NCBI RefSeq assembly: GCF_001314995.1
Contig: NZ_CP012938.1
Location: 5,890,001-5,954,000, forward strand
Length of the DNA: 64,000 nucleotides
Origin: Bacteroides ovatus
GTDB taxonomy: Bacteria > Bacteroidota > Bacteroidia > Bacteroidales > Bacteroidaceae
Direction of reading: 5' to 3'
Position 1 is the stretch's first letter. Every line of letters starts with the position of its first letter. Position numbers and translations under genes: made by a program. The notes beneath the pieces are model-generated. The model searched no databases. It saw nothing but the letters and a program-made list of their open reading frames with translations, and was not told where the DNA came from. This document shows, piece after piece, positions 36,993 to 45,427 of this stretch.

Positions 36993-38198
36993 CTATGATT
37001 TGTGCATCCAGATCGAAAGCACTTTCTTTTTTACTGCCAGTATGTTAATCACCGATACAACGATAAATAATAGAATACCCATACTGATTGCTGCCCATAA
37101 TGATCCGGTTTCCAGCTGTGGAAATAGGATGCGGATGCTGTCTATGTAATAACTGCGCAACCAGGAGACTAATCCGATGGATAATACAAGCACAATAACG
37201 TTCAATCCTACCGTGAGCAACTGATAAGGCAATGCTACCTTGTTGGGACTGTATCCGATTAGTAATAGACTTTCCAGCTTGGTTGTATTCTTTTGTAAAA
37301 GCAGGAAGATGCTCAACATCAGTATATAGAATGAAAGGATACTGATAAATAAACCCACTCCCAATACAATACCTACGATAAGACGGAGGAAATAAGTTGT
37401 TTTTCCGGCATCCAGCTTACCATCTTCCGTTTCATATCCTTTCTTCTGAAAATAACTGGCGATGGCGGAATCTGCCGGATTGCTAACCTCGATAATCAAT
37501 CGTGCCGGTTGGGCTTCTGCATTCGGTGCGAAATTCTCATTAGCCCATTTCATAAAGGACTGGGGAACAAGAATCGTATTCAGACGATTGGAAAAACCGA
37601 CAATGTTTCCTTTGTACTGTTCCACCCGTCCGTTGCCACGCATCATAATATCCATTTGAATCAGACTCATTAACCCTTCCGATAGTTTGGGGAGGCTGCG
37701 GCTTTGCGCAAAACCGAAGTTATAAAGGTTCAGATAGTTGCGCGGAATGATAATGGGTATGGTATGTGTGTTTTCATCGAAATGCCATTTATCGAGTTTG
37801 ATGTCGACAAACTCATCGGGAACAGACTCAAAAAACATATCTGTGGAAAGATGAATACCGGCTTCCTTCATTCCCAATCCTGCTGAAACTTTGAATTGAG
37901 AAGGAGTGAAAGCTCCTATTGTTTTGGTAAACGGTTGCTTTTTCAGATCCGCAATTTCTTCGGCAGAGAATGTATTACTCTTTCCTGCAAAAGAACCGAG
38001 AGCACTGATTTTCTTTGTAGCTATGATGAAATCCTTTTTCATAAAGCTGTCTCCTTCGGTGAATACCGGAATGACATCTTTATAAAACTGTACGCTAAGC
38101 AATACAATCATCATGCCGAATAGGTTGGCTAAAAAGAAACCGGCTAATTGACCGATACTGATATGTTGGCGGAGAAGCTTCCAGACAAGAGTTGGCAT
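36993..38198 (-). CDS. FtsX-like ABC transporter permease
   Basis: A 401-residue membrane protein with one N-terminal transmembrane helix (LAGFFLANLFGMMIVLLSV), a periplasmic domain of about 210 residues, and three C-terminal helices. This is the MacB/FtsX/LolC topology. The motif LLLIGYSPNKVALPYQLL before the last pair of helices is typical of FtsX domains. The ATG at 38198 is chosen since the upstream 20 residues of the open frame are unconserved. With the ATPase encoded upstream it probably forms a mechanotransmitting or lipoprotein-type ABC system. Confidence 0.85.
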   Translation of the reverse strand: MPTLVWKLLRQHISIGQLAGFFLANLFGMMIVLLSVQFYKDVIPVFTEGDSFMKKDFIIATKKISALGSFAGKSNTFSAEEIADLKKQPFTKTIGAFTPSQFKVSAGLGMKEAGIHLSTDMFFESVPDEFVDIKLDKWHFDENTHTIPIIIPRNYLNLYNFGFAQSRSLPKLSEGLMSLIQMDIMMRGNGRVEQYKGNIVGFSNRLNTILVPQSFMKWANENFAPNAEAQPARLIIEVSNPADSAIASYFQKKGYETEDGKLDAGKTTYFLRLIVGIVLGVGLFISILSFYILMLSIFLLLQKNTTKLESLLLIGYSPNKVALPYQLLTVGLNVIVLVLSIGLVSWLRSYYIDSIRILFPQLETGSLWAAISMGILLFIVVSVINILAVKKKVLSIWMHKS

Positions 38199-38286
38199 TT
38201 TATTTACGATTTTACAATTTACGATTTGAAATGATGCTGTGAAAAAGAGGTTGTTCATTACCTGCTACCTGTTATTAACCAGCTTA

Positions 38287-38931
38287 CTACAGTTGAAGTG
38301 TATGGCTGTAAGGCAACTCGATATGTTTACCGATGGAAGTGGCGATCACTCCGGCTCCTTGTGCCTTTGCTTCAGCGATGATAAGTTCACCCATGATGCG
38401 GCTGTTATCATCGTCCAGGTGGCTGATCGGTTCATCCAGAAATAAAAAGTCGAACGGCTGGCAGAGCGCCCGGATAAAGGCGACGCGCTGTTGCTGTCCG
38501 AAAGATAGCTTGCCGGCTTTCACATTTATTTTATCTGCGATCCCCAGTTGTTCGAAGAACGATAAGATTTCTTTTTTCTTTTTGCATCCGGTGAGGTTAT
38601 TCTTCAATTGCACATTTTCAAGAGCGCTAAGTTCGGTGAAGATGCGTAAATCTTGAAAAAGCATACTTAGTGAATGCTTTCGCAGGTCGACCCATTGCTT
38701 CACGGAGTATGCTTTGATATTGGTTTCATCGAAATTAATAATCCCCTGATAGTCGTTGCGGTAGCCATAGATATAGCTGCACAACGAAGATTTGCCGGTG
38801 CCGGAAGCAGCTTCAATCAGATACATTTCTCCTTTCCGGAAGAAAAGATCCTGATGCCATACGTCCGAAGTCACCGAATTACGGTCAGCAAACACTTGGG
38901 GAAGTGTTTGCTGTAAGTGAATACTATTCAT
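38287..38931 (-). CDS. LolD/MacB-like ABC ATPase
   Basis: A 214-residue ATPase with Walker A EAASGTGKSSL near residue 42-50, a canonical signature LSFGQQQRVAFIRAL, and Walker B FLFLDEPISHLDD. The usual switch motif (V-x-x-T-H-D after the D-loop) reads VIATSIGKHIEL, so the switch His appears to be Ser unless the register is shifted. It is the partner of the FtsX-like permease 88 bases downstream and lies 20 bases after the DUF4836 gene. Confidence 0.87.
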   Translation of the reverse strand: MNSIHLQQTLPQVFADRNSVTSDVWHQDLFFRKGEMYLIEAASGTGKSSLCSYIYGYRNDYQGIINFDETNIKAYSVKQWVDLRKHSLSMLFQDLRIFTELSALENVQLKNNLTGCKKKKEILSFFEQLGIADKINVKAGKLSFGQQQRVAFIRALCQPFDFLFLDEPISHLDDDNSRIMGELIIAEAKAQGAGVIATSIGKHIELPYSHTLQL

Positions 38932-38951
38932 ACCGTTGGTTTATACATTTA

Positions 38952-40499
38952 TTACATGCCGGCAAATTGCTTGGCAAAGTCTACAATTTGTTTGAGGGCA
39001 TTTACATCTTTGTCTTTCAGGCAGAGGTCAATCTCGCTGACTTCCCCTTCTGAACTCATGGACAGGTAAGAAACCTTGTTGGCCAGTTCGATATATGTCT
39101 TAGCTTCCTGTCCTCCGAAACCTGCTACCATTTTAACAATAGGCAGATCGAGGATTGCTTCGGCATTGATTGCTATAAATAGGCTCTTTCCCTTCATATC
39201 CGATGCATAAGGAGCATCTTTGACTGATTTGTCGGCAGCTTTACCTACGTTTTTGTAGAGTAACTCATCATTGGTTGCATACATTTGTTTATCCTTGATG
39301 CCGAAGAATATATTCATGCCTCTTGTCTTGTAGACATATTCGTCTTTGCCAAGTTGCATGATATCTTCCCCTCTCTTCAATCCCAATGATTCCTTGTTCT
39401 TGTAAATCATTTCAAGAGCATTGCCGTTCTTCACGTCAGCGTACATCATGAAAGTGGGAGCACTGCTCATCGTTACGTTGATTAATCCTGCAGAAATATC
39501 ACCATTGAACGAGCTGAACAACTCTTTTACTTCGTCTGCCTTAGCGATAGATACTGTGTTGCGGAATTCCTTGTTTTCGCTCAACAGGTTATACAGTTCG
39601 CCTCCTTTTACACCTACGTTGAAGAACATCAGGGTAGAAGCCGGGAAGTATTTAACGAAAGTATTATTCGCTTTTCCAACAGATTCCATTTGTTTTTTTA
39701 GGAGAGCTTTCACTGCTTCGTTTTCAGTATAGTTTTCTGTTTTGAGGGCAATCTTTCCTTTTTCAAAGTTCAGTCCTCCTATCAGAGTGATGTCTTCCGC
39801 TTTCACTTCAGTAGGTAATCCCATGGTTATCTGATCGCGGTAGGTTGAAGGAATAGCTGTCATGGAAGCAAAGAAGTTAATATCACTTTTCTGTTTCTCC
39901 ATTTTCTGGAAAGCTCCTGATTTCACGATACTATTGCTTGCTGTCTGTTTCAACAAATTAGTAATGGCTTCTTTGGCTTTATCAGTTTGAGTTGTTCCGC
40001 TGACATTGACTACCAATATAGTAGAACTATTGAAAACAAGCAAACCGCTGTTCATCGTTGTAAAACTGTAACCGTCAGCTTCGCCTACCGGTTGGCAGAT
40101 CTGTTCTTTTGCCATCACGTCGAGTGAAGCATGCAACTTATCTTCATTGTTCACTTTACCTACAACAGTAGGATAAGGGAAAGAAGATGAAGAGAACACA
40201 TAGAATGGAGATTCAACATCGATTCCCGATTCGCCCGGATTCTTCATAACCTTTTCCAGTTGTTGGAATGTGGCCGCATTCATTCCGCTTTTCAGTGCTT
40301 CCAGTACTTTTTGTTTAGCAGCTTCATTCTCTTTATCATCCAATCCCGCTTTGCTTGCGAGGGATTTAAGGTTGATAGAGGCAACTACCGAAGCGTCAGC
40401 CGGTATCACATTTGTATATTCCGATGTTTTGGAACATGCTGCCAGAAAAACAATCAGTACTGCCAGTACCGAGAGTCGTGAAATCGTTTTCTTTGCCAT
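38952..40499 (-). CDS. DUF4836 family lipoprotein
   Basis: A 515-residue lipoprotein with lipobox LAAC (Cys22). The mature part begins EYTNVIPADASVVASINLKS, the hallmark of DUF4836, and consists of repeated alpha/beta units with many Lys and Glu. No catalytic motif is visible. DUF4836 is a Bacteroidota family of unknown role. The ATG at 40499 is chosen because it starts the signal peptide; the frame is open to 40541. It is 20 bases upstream of the ABC ATPase gene and 51 bases after rsmE. Confidence 0.87.
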   Translation of the reverse strand: MAKKTISRLSVLAVLIVFLAACSKTSEYTNVIPADASVVASINLKSLASKAGLDDKENEAAKQKVLEALKSGMNAATFQQLEKVMKNPGESGIDVESPFYVFSSSSFPYPTVVGKVNNEDKLHASLDVMAKEQICQPVGEADGYSFTTMNSGLLVFNSSTILVVNVSGTTQTDKAKEAITNLLKQTASNSIVKSGAFQKMEKQKSDINFFASMTAIPSTYRDQITMGLPTEVKAEDITLIGGLNFEKGKIALKTENYTENEAVKALLKKQMESVGKANNTFVKYFPASTLMFFNVGVKGGELYNLLSENKEFRNTVSIAKADEVKELFSSFNGDISAGLINVTMSSAPTFMMYADVKNGNALEMIYKNKESLGLKRGEDIMQLGKDEYVYKTRGMNIFFGIKDKQMYATNDELLYKNVGKAADKSVKDAPYASDMKGKSLFIAINAEAILDLPIVKMVAGFGGQEAKTYIELANKVSYLSMSSEGEVSEIDLCLKDKDVNALKQIVDFAKQFAGM

Positions 40500-40550
40500 A
40501 CTTATGTTATTTAAAAGTTGTATAATCATTGATTCAGACATTTACTGCTG

Positions 40551-41249
40551 TTATTGATTTTGCAGATTCAGCGTGTGGCAGGCCACCAATGCCGCTGTTT
40601 CTGTACGGAGCCGTGATTTGCCGAGACTAATCGGAACGAATCCCCGTTCGATGGCCTTCTTCACTTCTTCTTCACTGAAATCTCCCTCGGGACCTATCAG
40701 GACAAGGGCGTCTTCTCCTGGTTTCAGAACATTCTTCAATAGAGGTTTCTCCCCTTCATAACAGTGGGCGATAAACTTCTGTCCTTTAAACTCCTGCCTG
40801 ATGAACTGATCGAACTCAATCATTTCGTTCAATTTTGGCAGTCGTGCCTTGAGAGATTGTTTGATGGCTGATACCAGAATCTTTTCAATCCGTTCGGTCT
40901 TGATGACTTTACGTTCCGAGAAACGGCAGTTGAGGAAAGTCAGTTCGTTAAAACCTATTTCGGTAGCTTTCTCTGCAAACCATTCGTTGCGGTCCATATT
41001 CTTCGTTGGTGCCATGGCAATGTGTAAATGGCACGGCCATAACGGTTCCTGAAAAATGGTTTCTTTGATGTTTACGAAACAACGTTTGTTGGTTGCAACA
41101 GTAATTTCAGCTTTGTAGAAGTTACCCTTACCGTCGGTAAGCGTGATTTCGTCTCCGATACTTAGCCGCAGAACACGGATACAGTGTTGTGCTTCCTCTT
41201 CGGGAAGCTCGTTGCTTTTCTGTATATCTGGAGTATAAAATACGTGCAT
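40551..41249 (-). CDS. rsmE: 16S rRNA (uracil1498-N3)-methyltransferase
   Basis: A 232-residue SPOUT-class methyltransferase that modifies U1498 of 16S rRNA. An N-terminal PUA-like domain (HCIRVLRLSIGDEITLTDGKG) is followed by the SPOUT knot with VLIGPEGDFSEEEV and LGKSRLRTETAALVACHTL, the cofactor-binding signature of RsmE. It lies 8 bases after the bifunctional nuclease gene and is probably in the same transcript. Confidence 0.95.
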   Translation of the reverse strand: MHVFYTPDIQKSNELPEEEAQHCIRVLRLSIGDEITLTDGKGNFYKAEITVATNKRCFVNIKETIFQEPLWPCHLHIAMAPTKNMDRNEWFAEKATEIGFNELTFLNCRFSERKVIKTERIEKILVSAIKQSLKARLPKLNEMIEFDQFIRQEFKGQKFIAHCYEGEKPLLKNVLKPGEDALVLIGPEGDFSEEEVKKAIERGFVPISLGKSRLRTETAALVACHTLNLQNQ

Positions 41250-41257
41250 AATATTAC

Positions 41258-41851
41258 TTACTGATTTTTATTTCTTGAATTGATTTGATCGCGTATCTGC
41301 GCGGCTAACTCGTAATTCTCATCTTTAATAGCCTGTTCCAGTGCTTCTTCAAGCGTTCTGGAAGTAGCACCGGGCAAATCATGTTCTTCTTCAGCCACTT
41401 CGTCGTTGTCCGTTTCTTCAGAACGGGTTCTTTCTTCTGACGACATGTGAAGACATTCCTGTTCAAGAATAGATTCATAAATAAGAATCGGGCAGTCGGC
41501 ACGCACTGCCAGGGCAACTGCGTCTGAAGTCCGTGCGTCGATACGTATAATTTCTTCGTCTTTTTTGAGGTAAATATAGGAGTAGAAAATACCATCCTTT
41601 GCTTTGTAAATTAATACACGTATCAGGCTGGCTCCCAGTATAGTAAGACTTGTTATAAATAAATCATGTGTCAACGGACGGGGAGTTTTCACTCCTTTCA
41701 GATATAAAGCGGTAGCCTGGGCTTCCGCTGGACCGATGATGATAGGCAGTTGCCTTTCACCGTCCACTTCGCCCAATAGCATAGCAAACGCGCCTACTTG
41801 CGCCTGGCTGTTCGTGATATTTATAACTTGTAATTCTACCTTTTTGTCCAT
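41258..41851 (-). CDS. bifunctional nuclease (DUF151) with C-terminal UVR motif
   Basis: A 197-residue protein. Residues 1-135 form the BFN/DUF151 domain (LPIIIGPAEAQATALYL, IRIDARTSDAVALAVRADCPI), described in plants and bacteria as a DNase/RNase-type fold. Residues 165-192 are a UvrB/UvrC-type UVR helix pair (LEEALEQAIKDENYELAAQI), linked by an acidic stretch. The combination is common in Bacteroidota and suggests binding to a UVR-recognising partner. The gene is 13 bases after the MFS gene. Confidence 0.88.
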   Translation of the reverse strand: MDKKVELQVINITNSQAQVGAFAMLLGEVDGERQLPIIIGPAEAQATALYLKGVKTPRPLTHDLFITSLTILGASLIRVLIYKAKDGIFYSYIYLKKDEEIIRIDARTSDAVALAVRADCPILIYESILEQECLHMSSEERTRSEETDNDEVAEEEHDLPGATSRTLEEALEQAIKDENYELAAQIRDQINSRNKNQ

Positions 41852-41864
41852 CGTTCTCTTTTAC

Positions 41865-43115
41865 TTAATTTGTTTTACTCTCCTGCTGGTGTTTGTACTT
41901 GAATACCAAGGCAAACAGAATGCCGATTACCAGCGCATAAGCGGCAAAGATCAGCCAAATGTTCATCCATTCGCGACTCACCAGTCTGCCGTCGGCATAT
42001 ACAGAGAATGCATCAACTACCGCACCGCTGGCATATCCGCCCATGATGGCTCCCAATCCGTTAGTCATCATAAAGAACAAGCCCTGTGCACTGGCACGGA
42101 TAGAAGATTTGGCTTCTTGTTCAACAAACAACGAACCGGAAATGTTGAAGAAATCAAAGGCCATACCATAAACAATCATGGAAAGGATCAGCATCCATAG
42201 TCCTGATCCCGGATCTCCAAAACCGAACAGGCCGAACCGGAACACCCAAGCGAACATACTGATTAGCATGACTTGTTTGATTCCGAAATGACGCAGGAAG
42301 AAAGGTATGGCAAGAATAAACAATGTTTCGGACATCTGTGAAATGGATAACAGGATGACTGAATGTTTCACTCCGAAAGAATCTGCATATTCAGGGATGC
42401 TGGCAAAACTGCCTAGGAAAAGGTCGCCGTAAGTATTCGTAATCTGCAATGCTGCACCTAGAAGCATGGAGAAAAGGAAGAAAATAGCCATTTTCTTTTT
42501 CTTGAATAACACCAGCGCATCCAGTCCGAAAGCGGAGAGCCATGATTTGTTTTCAGATTTAGCCGGTCGACAGGCCGGGAGCGTAAATGAATAAAGTCCG
42601 AGTAGCAATGCGGAAGCACCTCCTACATAAAGTTGTGCACTTGAATTCTTGAATCCGGTAAGGTCGACAGCCCACATGGCACAAATAAAACCGATTGTTC
42701 CCCATACGCGGATAGGAGGGAAGTCTTTAATCAGGTCACATTTGTATTGCTCCAGTGCATTGTACGATACCGTGTTGGCGAGGGATAAAGTGGGCATATA
42801 TACCAACAAGTTGAGTAACATGGCCCAATACATCTGGTCGTATCCCGTTGCGGTGGAAGCGTAGAAGAGACATCCTGCTCCTGCAATATGGCAAAGTCCG
42901 TATAAACGTTCTGCATTAAACCATTTATCGGCAATAATACCGATAATACCCGGCATTACCAAAGAGGCAATCCCCATGGTGGCGAAAATGGCTCCGATTT
43001 GTCCTCCTTCAAAATGAAGTTCTCTTCCCATATAACCACCTAATGATATTAACCATGACCCCCATACAAAGAATTGCAGGAAGTTCATAATAATCAAACG
43101 AACTTTTATACTCAT
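41865..43115 (-). CDS. MFS transporter, nucleoside:proton symporter (NupG-like)
   Basis: A 416-residue membrane protein with twelve predicted helices. The start MSIKVRLIIMNFLQFFVWGSWLI closely resembles NupG/XapB nucleoside permeases. RVWGTIGFICAMWAVD is the conserved central motif of that family. It probably imports nucleosides with protons; the exact substrate is unknown. It is the first gene of a run that may reach the TonB-plug gene and has a -7 box at 43158-43165. Confidence 0.85.
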   Translation of the reverse strand: MSIKVRLIIMNFLQFFVWGSWLISLGGYMGRELHFEGGQIGAIFATMGIASLVMPGIIGIIADKWFNAERLYGLCHIAGAGCLFYASTATGYDQMYWAMLLNLLVYMPTLSLANTVSYNALEQYKCDLIKDFPPIRVWGTIGFICAMWAVDLTGFKNSSAQLYVGGASALLLGLYSFTLPACRPAKSENKSWLSAFGLDALVLFKKKKMAIFFLFSMLLGAALQITNTYGDLFLGSFASIPEYADSFGVKHSVILLSISQMSETLFILAIPFFLRHFGIKQVMLISMFAWVFRFGLFGFGDPGSGLWMLILSMIVYGMAFDFFNISGSLFVEQEAKSSIRASAQGLFFMMTNGLGAIMGGYASGAVVDAFSVYADGRLVSREWMNIWLIFAAYALVIGILFALVFKYKHQQESKTN

Positions 43116-43157
43116 GACTTTTTTAATTTGTGTTTCTCTTCACATTCATAAACCTTG

Positions 43158-43165
43158 CAAATATA
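43158..43165 (-). promoter_or_regulatory. -7 element for the MFS-to-TonB-plug run
   Basis: The minus strand reads TATATTTG, 43 bases upstream of the MFS ATG. No clear -33. Its presence means the MFS gene does not depend on the small RNA promoter upstream. Confidence 0.55.
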
Positions 43166-43275
43166 ATATTTTCGTTGAATAGGTGGATAAGTAATTTGAT
43201 AAAAAGGGGATAAAAATGGCATAAATGCGAAGAAAAGATGAGATTTGGGTGTGAAAAAACAAATGAAGGGGGTAT

Positions 43276-43345
43276 AAAAAAAAGAAGGCTATCTATCCCA
43301 GACAGCCAATCTTTGTTAACCTTAAATCTAATACCATGAAAAACA
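43276..43345 (-). ncRNA. candidate small RNA of about 70 nt
   Basis: Transcription is expected to start about 6 bases after the -7 box TATCTTTG (43351-43358). The RNA would end at the hairpin GGCUGUCU/AGAUAGCC (43287-43307, one G-U pair), followed by a run of U (43276-43286). No ORF of useful size lies inside; an AUG-like CATGG is present but the frame is short. The unit is closed by its own promoter and terminator, so it is not a simple leader of the MFS gene, which has its own -7 box. The class is not recognised from sequence alone. Confidence 0.6.
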
Positions 43346-43350
43346 CAGTG

Positions 43351-43377
43351 CAAAGATATAGGGTTTATGTTATACAA
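43351..43377 (-). promoter_or_regulatory. promoter of the candidate small RNA
   Basis: TATCTTTG (43351-43358) is an exact -7 match; TTG (43375-43377) lies 16 bases upstream, a little closer than usual. Confidence 0.55.
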
Positions 43378-43523
43378 CATAATGTTTTCTCGAAAATCTT
43401 CTATTTGTTAACTCTAATTAACTTTGAATCTTCCGTTTTTCTGTTACTGCCCTCTCTAATCAGCCATACTTCCGGAGAAATGCCTGATATCCGAATGGAA
43501 ACTTGGCTCCGGCACCTTGCCGG

Positions 43524-44702
43524 TTATTCTACGTAGAGTACCAATCCTTTCAGATATTCTCCTTCGGGATGATAGATGTTTACCGGATGGTCGGCCGGTT
43601 GAGTCAGCTGGTGTAGAATGCGTACGCTACGCCCTGACATGGCTGCTGCGGTAAACACAGCAGTACGGAAATTATCTTTGCTTACCACTTGCGAACAAGA
43701 GAAAGTAAACAGGATGCCGCCCGGTTTGATTTTCTCGAATGCTTTGGCATTCAGTTTACGGTAACCTTGCAAAGCATTCCGCAGTGCATCTTTATGTTTG
43801 GCGAATGCGGGCGGATCAAGGATGATTAAATCATACTGGTCGCCCATGCGGTCGAGATATTTGAAAGCATCCTCGGCAAACGCCTCGTGGCGGGAATCAC
43901 CGGGGAAGTTTAATTCCACGTTTTTGTTAGTCAGATCAATCGCTTTGGCTGAACTGTCGACAGAGTGCACGAGTTTCGCACCTCCGCGCATGGCATAGAA
44001 TGAGAATCCGCCGGTGTAGCAGAACATATTCAGTACCGAACGGTCTTTGGCGTAACGTTCCAGCAAAGAACGGTTTTCACGCTGATCTACAAAGAATCCG
44101 GTCTTCTGACCTTTCAGCCAGTCCACATGGAACTTCAAGCCATATTCTTGTGCGATATTGTCACTGCTTCCTCCTTTCAGAAAACCGTTTTCGGGGAAAA
44201 GGTCTGCCTTAAAAGGAAGAGTTGTTTCTGATTTATAATAGATATTTTCGATTTTGTCACCCATTACTTCGGATAAAGCTTCGGCAATTGTCATGCGGTC
44301 TACGTGCATTCCTGCAGAGTGTGCCTGCATAACAGCGGTTTTGGCATAAACGTCAATCACCAGTCCGGGGAGATTGTCTCCTTCACCGTGAACGAGACGG
44401 TAGGTGTTGTTGGTCGGATTAGTGGCGATGCCGATACTGCGACGCATATCGTATGCAATTTCCAGTTTGCTTTTCCAAAAATCGTGATCGATAGGTTCCT
44501 GGCGGAAAGACAGTACGCGTACAGCAATACTTCCGATCTGGAAATGTCCTTCGGCAATAAATTCTTTTTTTGAGGTGTACACTTCTACAACTTCACCTTC
44601 ATCGGGCTCTCCGTCAAAACGAGCGATAGCACCGGAAAAAATCCAGGGGTGGAATCTCTTAAGAGAATCTTCTTTACCAGGTTTGAGATATACTTTATGC
44701 AT
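43524..44702 (-). CDS. class I SAM-dependent rRNA methyltransferase (RlmI-like)
   Basis: A 392-residue protein with an N-terminal PUA domain (YLKPGKEDSLKRFHPWIFSG, then AEGHFQIGSIAVRVL) and a C-terminal Rossmann methyltransferase (FCYTGGFSFYAMRGGAKLVH, catalytic DPPAF in LIILDPPAFAKHK). It matches the RlmI family, which methylates C1962 of 23S rRNA. The ATG at 44702 is chosen since the six upstream residues are unconserved. It is the last gene of the DUF5063-exonuclease-methyltransferase run. Confidence 0.92.
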   Translation of the reverse strand: MHKVYLKPGKEDSLKRFHPWIFSGAIARFDGEPDEGEVVEVYTSKKEFIAEGHFQIGSIAVRVLSFRQEPIDHDFWKSKLEIAYDMRRSIGIATNPTNNTYRLVHGEGDNLPGLVIDVYAKTAVMQAHSAGMHVDRMTIAEALSEVMGDKIENIYYKSETTLPFKADLFPENGFLKGGSSDNIAQEYGLKFHVDWLKGQKTGFFVDQRENRSLLERYAKDRSVLNMFCYTGGFSFYAMRGGAKLVHSVDSSAKAIDLTNKNVELNFPGDSRHEAFAEDAFKYLDRMGDQYDLIILDPPAFAKHKDALRNALQGYRKLNAKAFEKIKPGGILFTFSCSQVVSKDNFRTAVFTAAAMSGRSVRILHQLTQPADHPVNIYHPEGEYLKGLVLYVE

Positions 44703-44720
44703 AATGTAGTCTTTCCTCAA

Positions 44721-44740
44721 CCCTCTCCCAAGGGGGAGGG
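44721..44740. repeat. CCCTCTCCC/GGGGGAGGG intercistronic palindrome
   Basis: A 9-bp near-perfect inverted repeat with a 2-base loop, between the exonuclease stop and the methyltransferase start. Similar C/G-rich palindromes are frequent between Bacteroides genes and may be a dispersed element. On the RNA it would form a stable hairpin between the two cistrons. Confidence 0.6.
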
Positions 44741-44765
44741 CTTCAGATCGTTTTATTATTGGTTA

Positions 44766-45425
44766 TTAATCACTTATTTTATTACTTATCACTTCTTCCG
44801 CGGGAGAGACAGTAGCTGTCAGCGGAGAAACCTCCCAATCTCCCGTCTGTTTCAGTTCTTGCAACAGATTGTAGATATTGAGGCATGCCCATGCATCGGT
44901 AGCAGCGTATTGTTTCTGTCCGTCACTTAATACATCAGCTTCCCAGTTGGACAAGCGTTGTGATTTGGATATTTTTTCTTTGAATAAGATGGCGTAAATC
45001 TTTTGCAGACTTTTGTCCTGTATTCCGAATTGACGCACATAGTCCTGTAATTCGATACAGCTTTGTTGGGTGAAAGGTGCACGTTTGTGCAGCATCATAA
45101 AGTCGTCTTTCAGTGAAAGTCCCACTTTGATTACAGCCGGATTTTCTAACAAGTCAACCAATGGCTGAGTCAATCCCGTCATATTGAGCCGGAATAAGAA
45201 ACAGCATTCTTCGGAAGAAATCTGGAGAAGTGCTACTTTGTGCGATTGTCCTTTGGTAAAGGAAGGGCGAGTTTCGCTGTCGATACCTATCACTGGTCTG
45301 GATTGGAGGTAAGCTACAGCTTTTTCCGTTTCAGCTTCCGACTGGATAACATAAATACGTCCCGGAAAGACTGTTTTCGGGAGTTCTTTTAGTTCATCTT
45401 TATCTATGGTTCTTCTTACAATCAT
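44766..45425 (-). CDS. RNase D/WRN-like 3'-5' exonuclease
   Basis: A 219-residue cytosolic exonuclease of the DEDD superfamily. ExoI is VIGIDSETRPSF (Asp and Glu), ExoII is IKVGLSLKDDFMML, and ExoIII is KQYAATDAWACLNIYNLL with the Tyr of the DEDDy class. It contains only the nuclease domain, without HRDC, so it resembles the WRN exonuclease/KapD group rather than full RNase D. The substrate (DNA or RNA) is unknown. It starts 2 bases after the DUF5063 stop. Confidence 0.9.
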   Translation of the reverse strand: MIVRRTIDKDELKELPKTVFPGRIYVIQSEAETEKAVAYLQSRPVIGIDSETRPSFTKGQSHKVALLQISSEECCFLFRLNMTGLTQPLVDLLENPAVIKVGLSLKDDFMMLHKRAPFTQQSCIELQDYVRQFGIQDKSLQKIYAILFKEKISKSQRLSNWEADVLSDGQKQYAATDAWACLNIYNLLQELKQTGDWEVSPLTATVSPAEEVISNKISD

Positions 45426-45427
45426 TT

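Larger units (their letters stand above)
43116..43523. other. 408-bp intergenic interval with a small transcription unit
   Basis: The interval holds, on the minus strand, a promoter and terminator that frame a 70-nt RNA (43276-43377), followed by the MFS promoter at 43158-43165. I see nothing else convincing in the remaining AT-rich sequence at 43378-43523 next to the rRNA methyltransferase stop codon. Confidence 0.7.

Noticed and set aside
43336..43536. Small plus-strand ORF starting MKNTVQRYR
   Set aside because: It runs antisense to the promoter of the candidate small RNA and into the methyltransferase 3' end; no conserved product.
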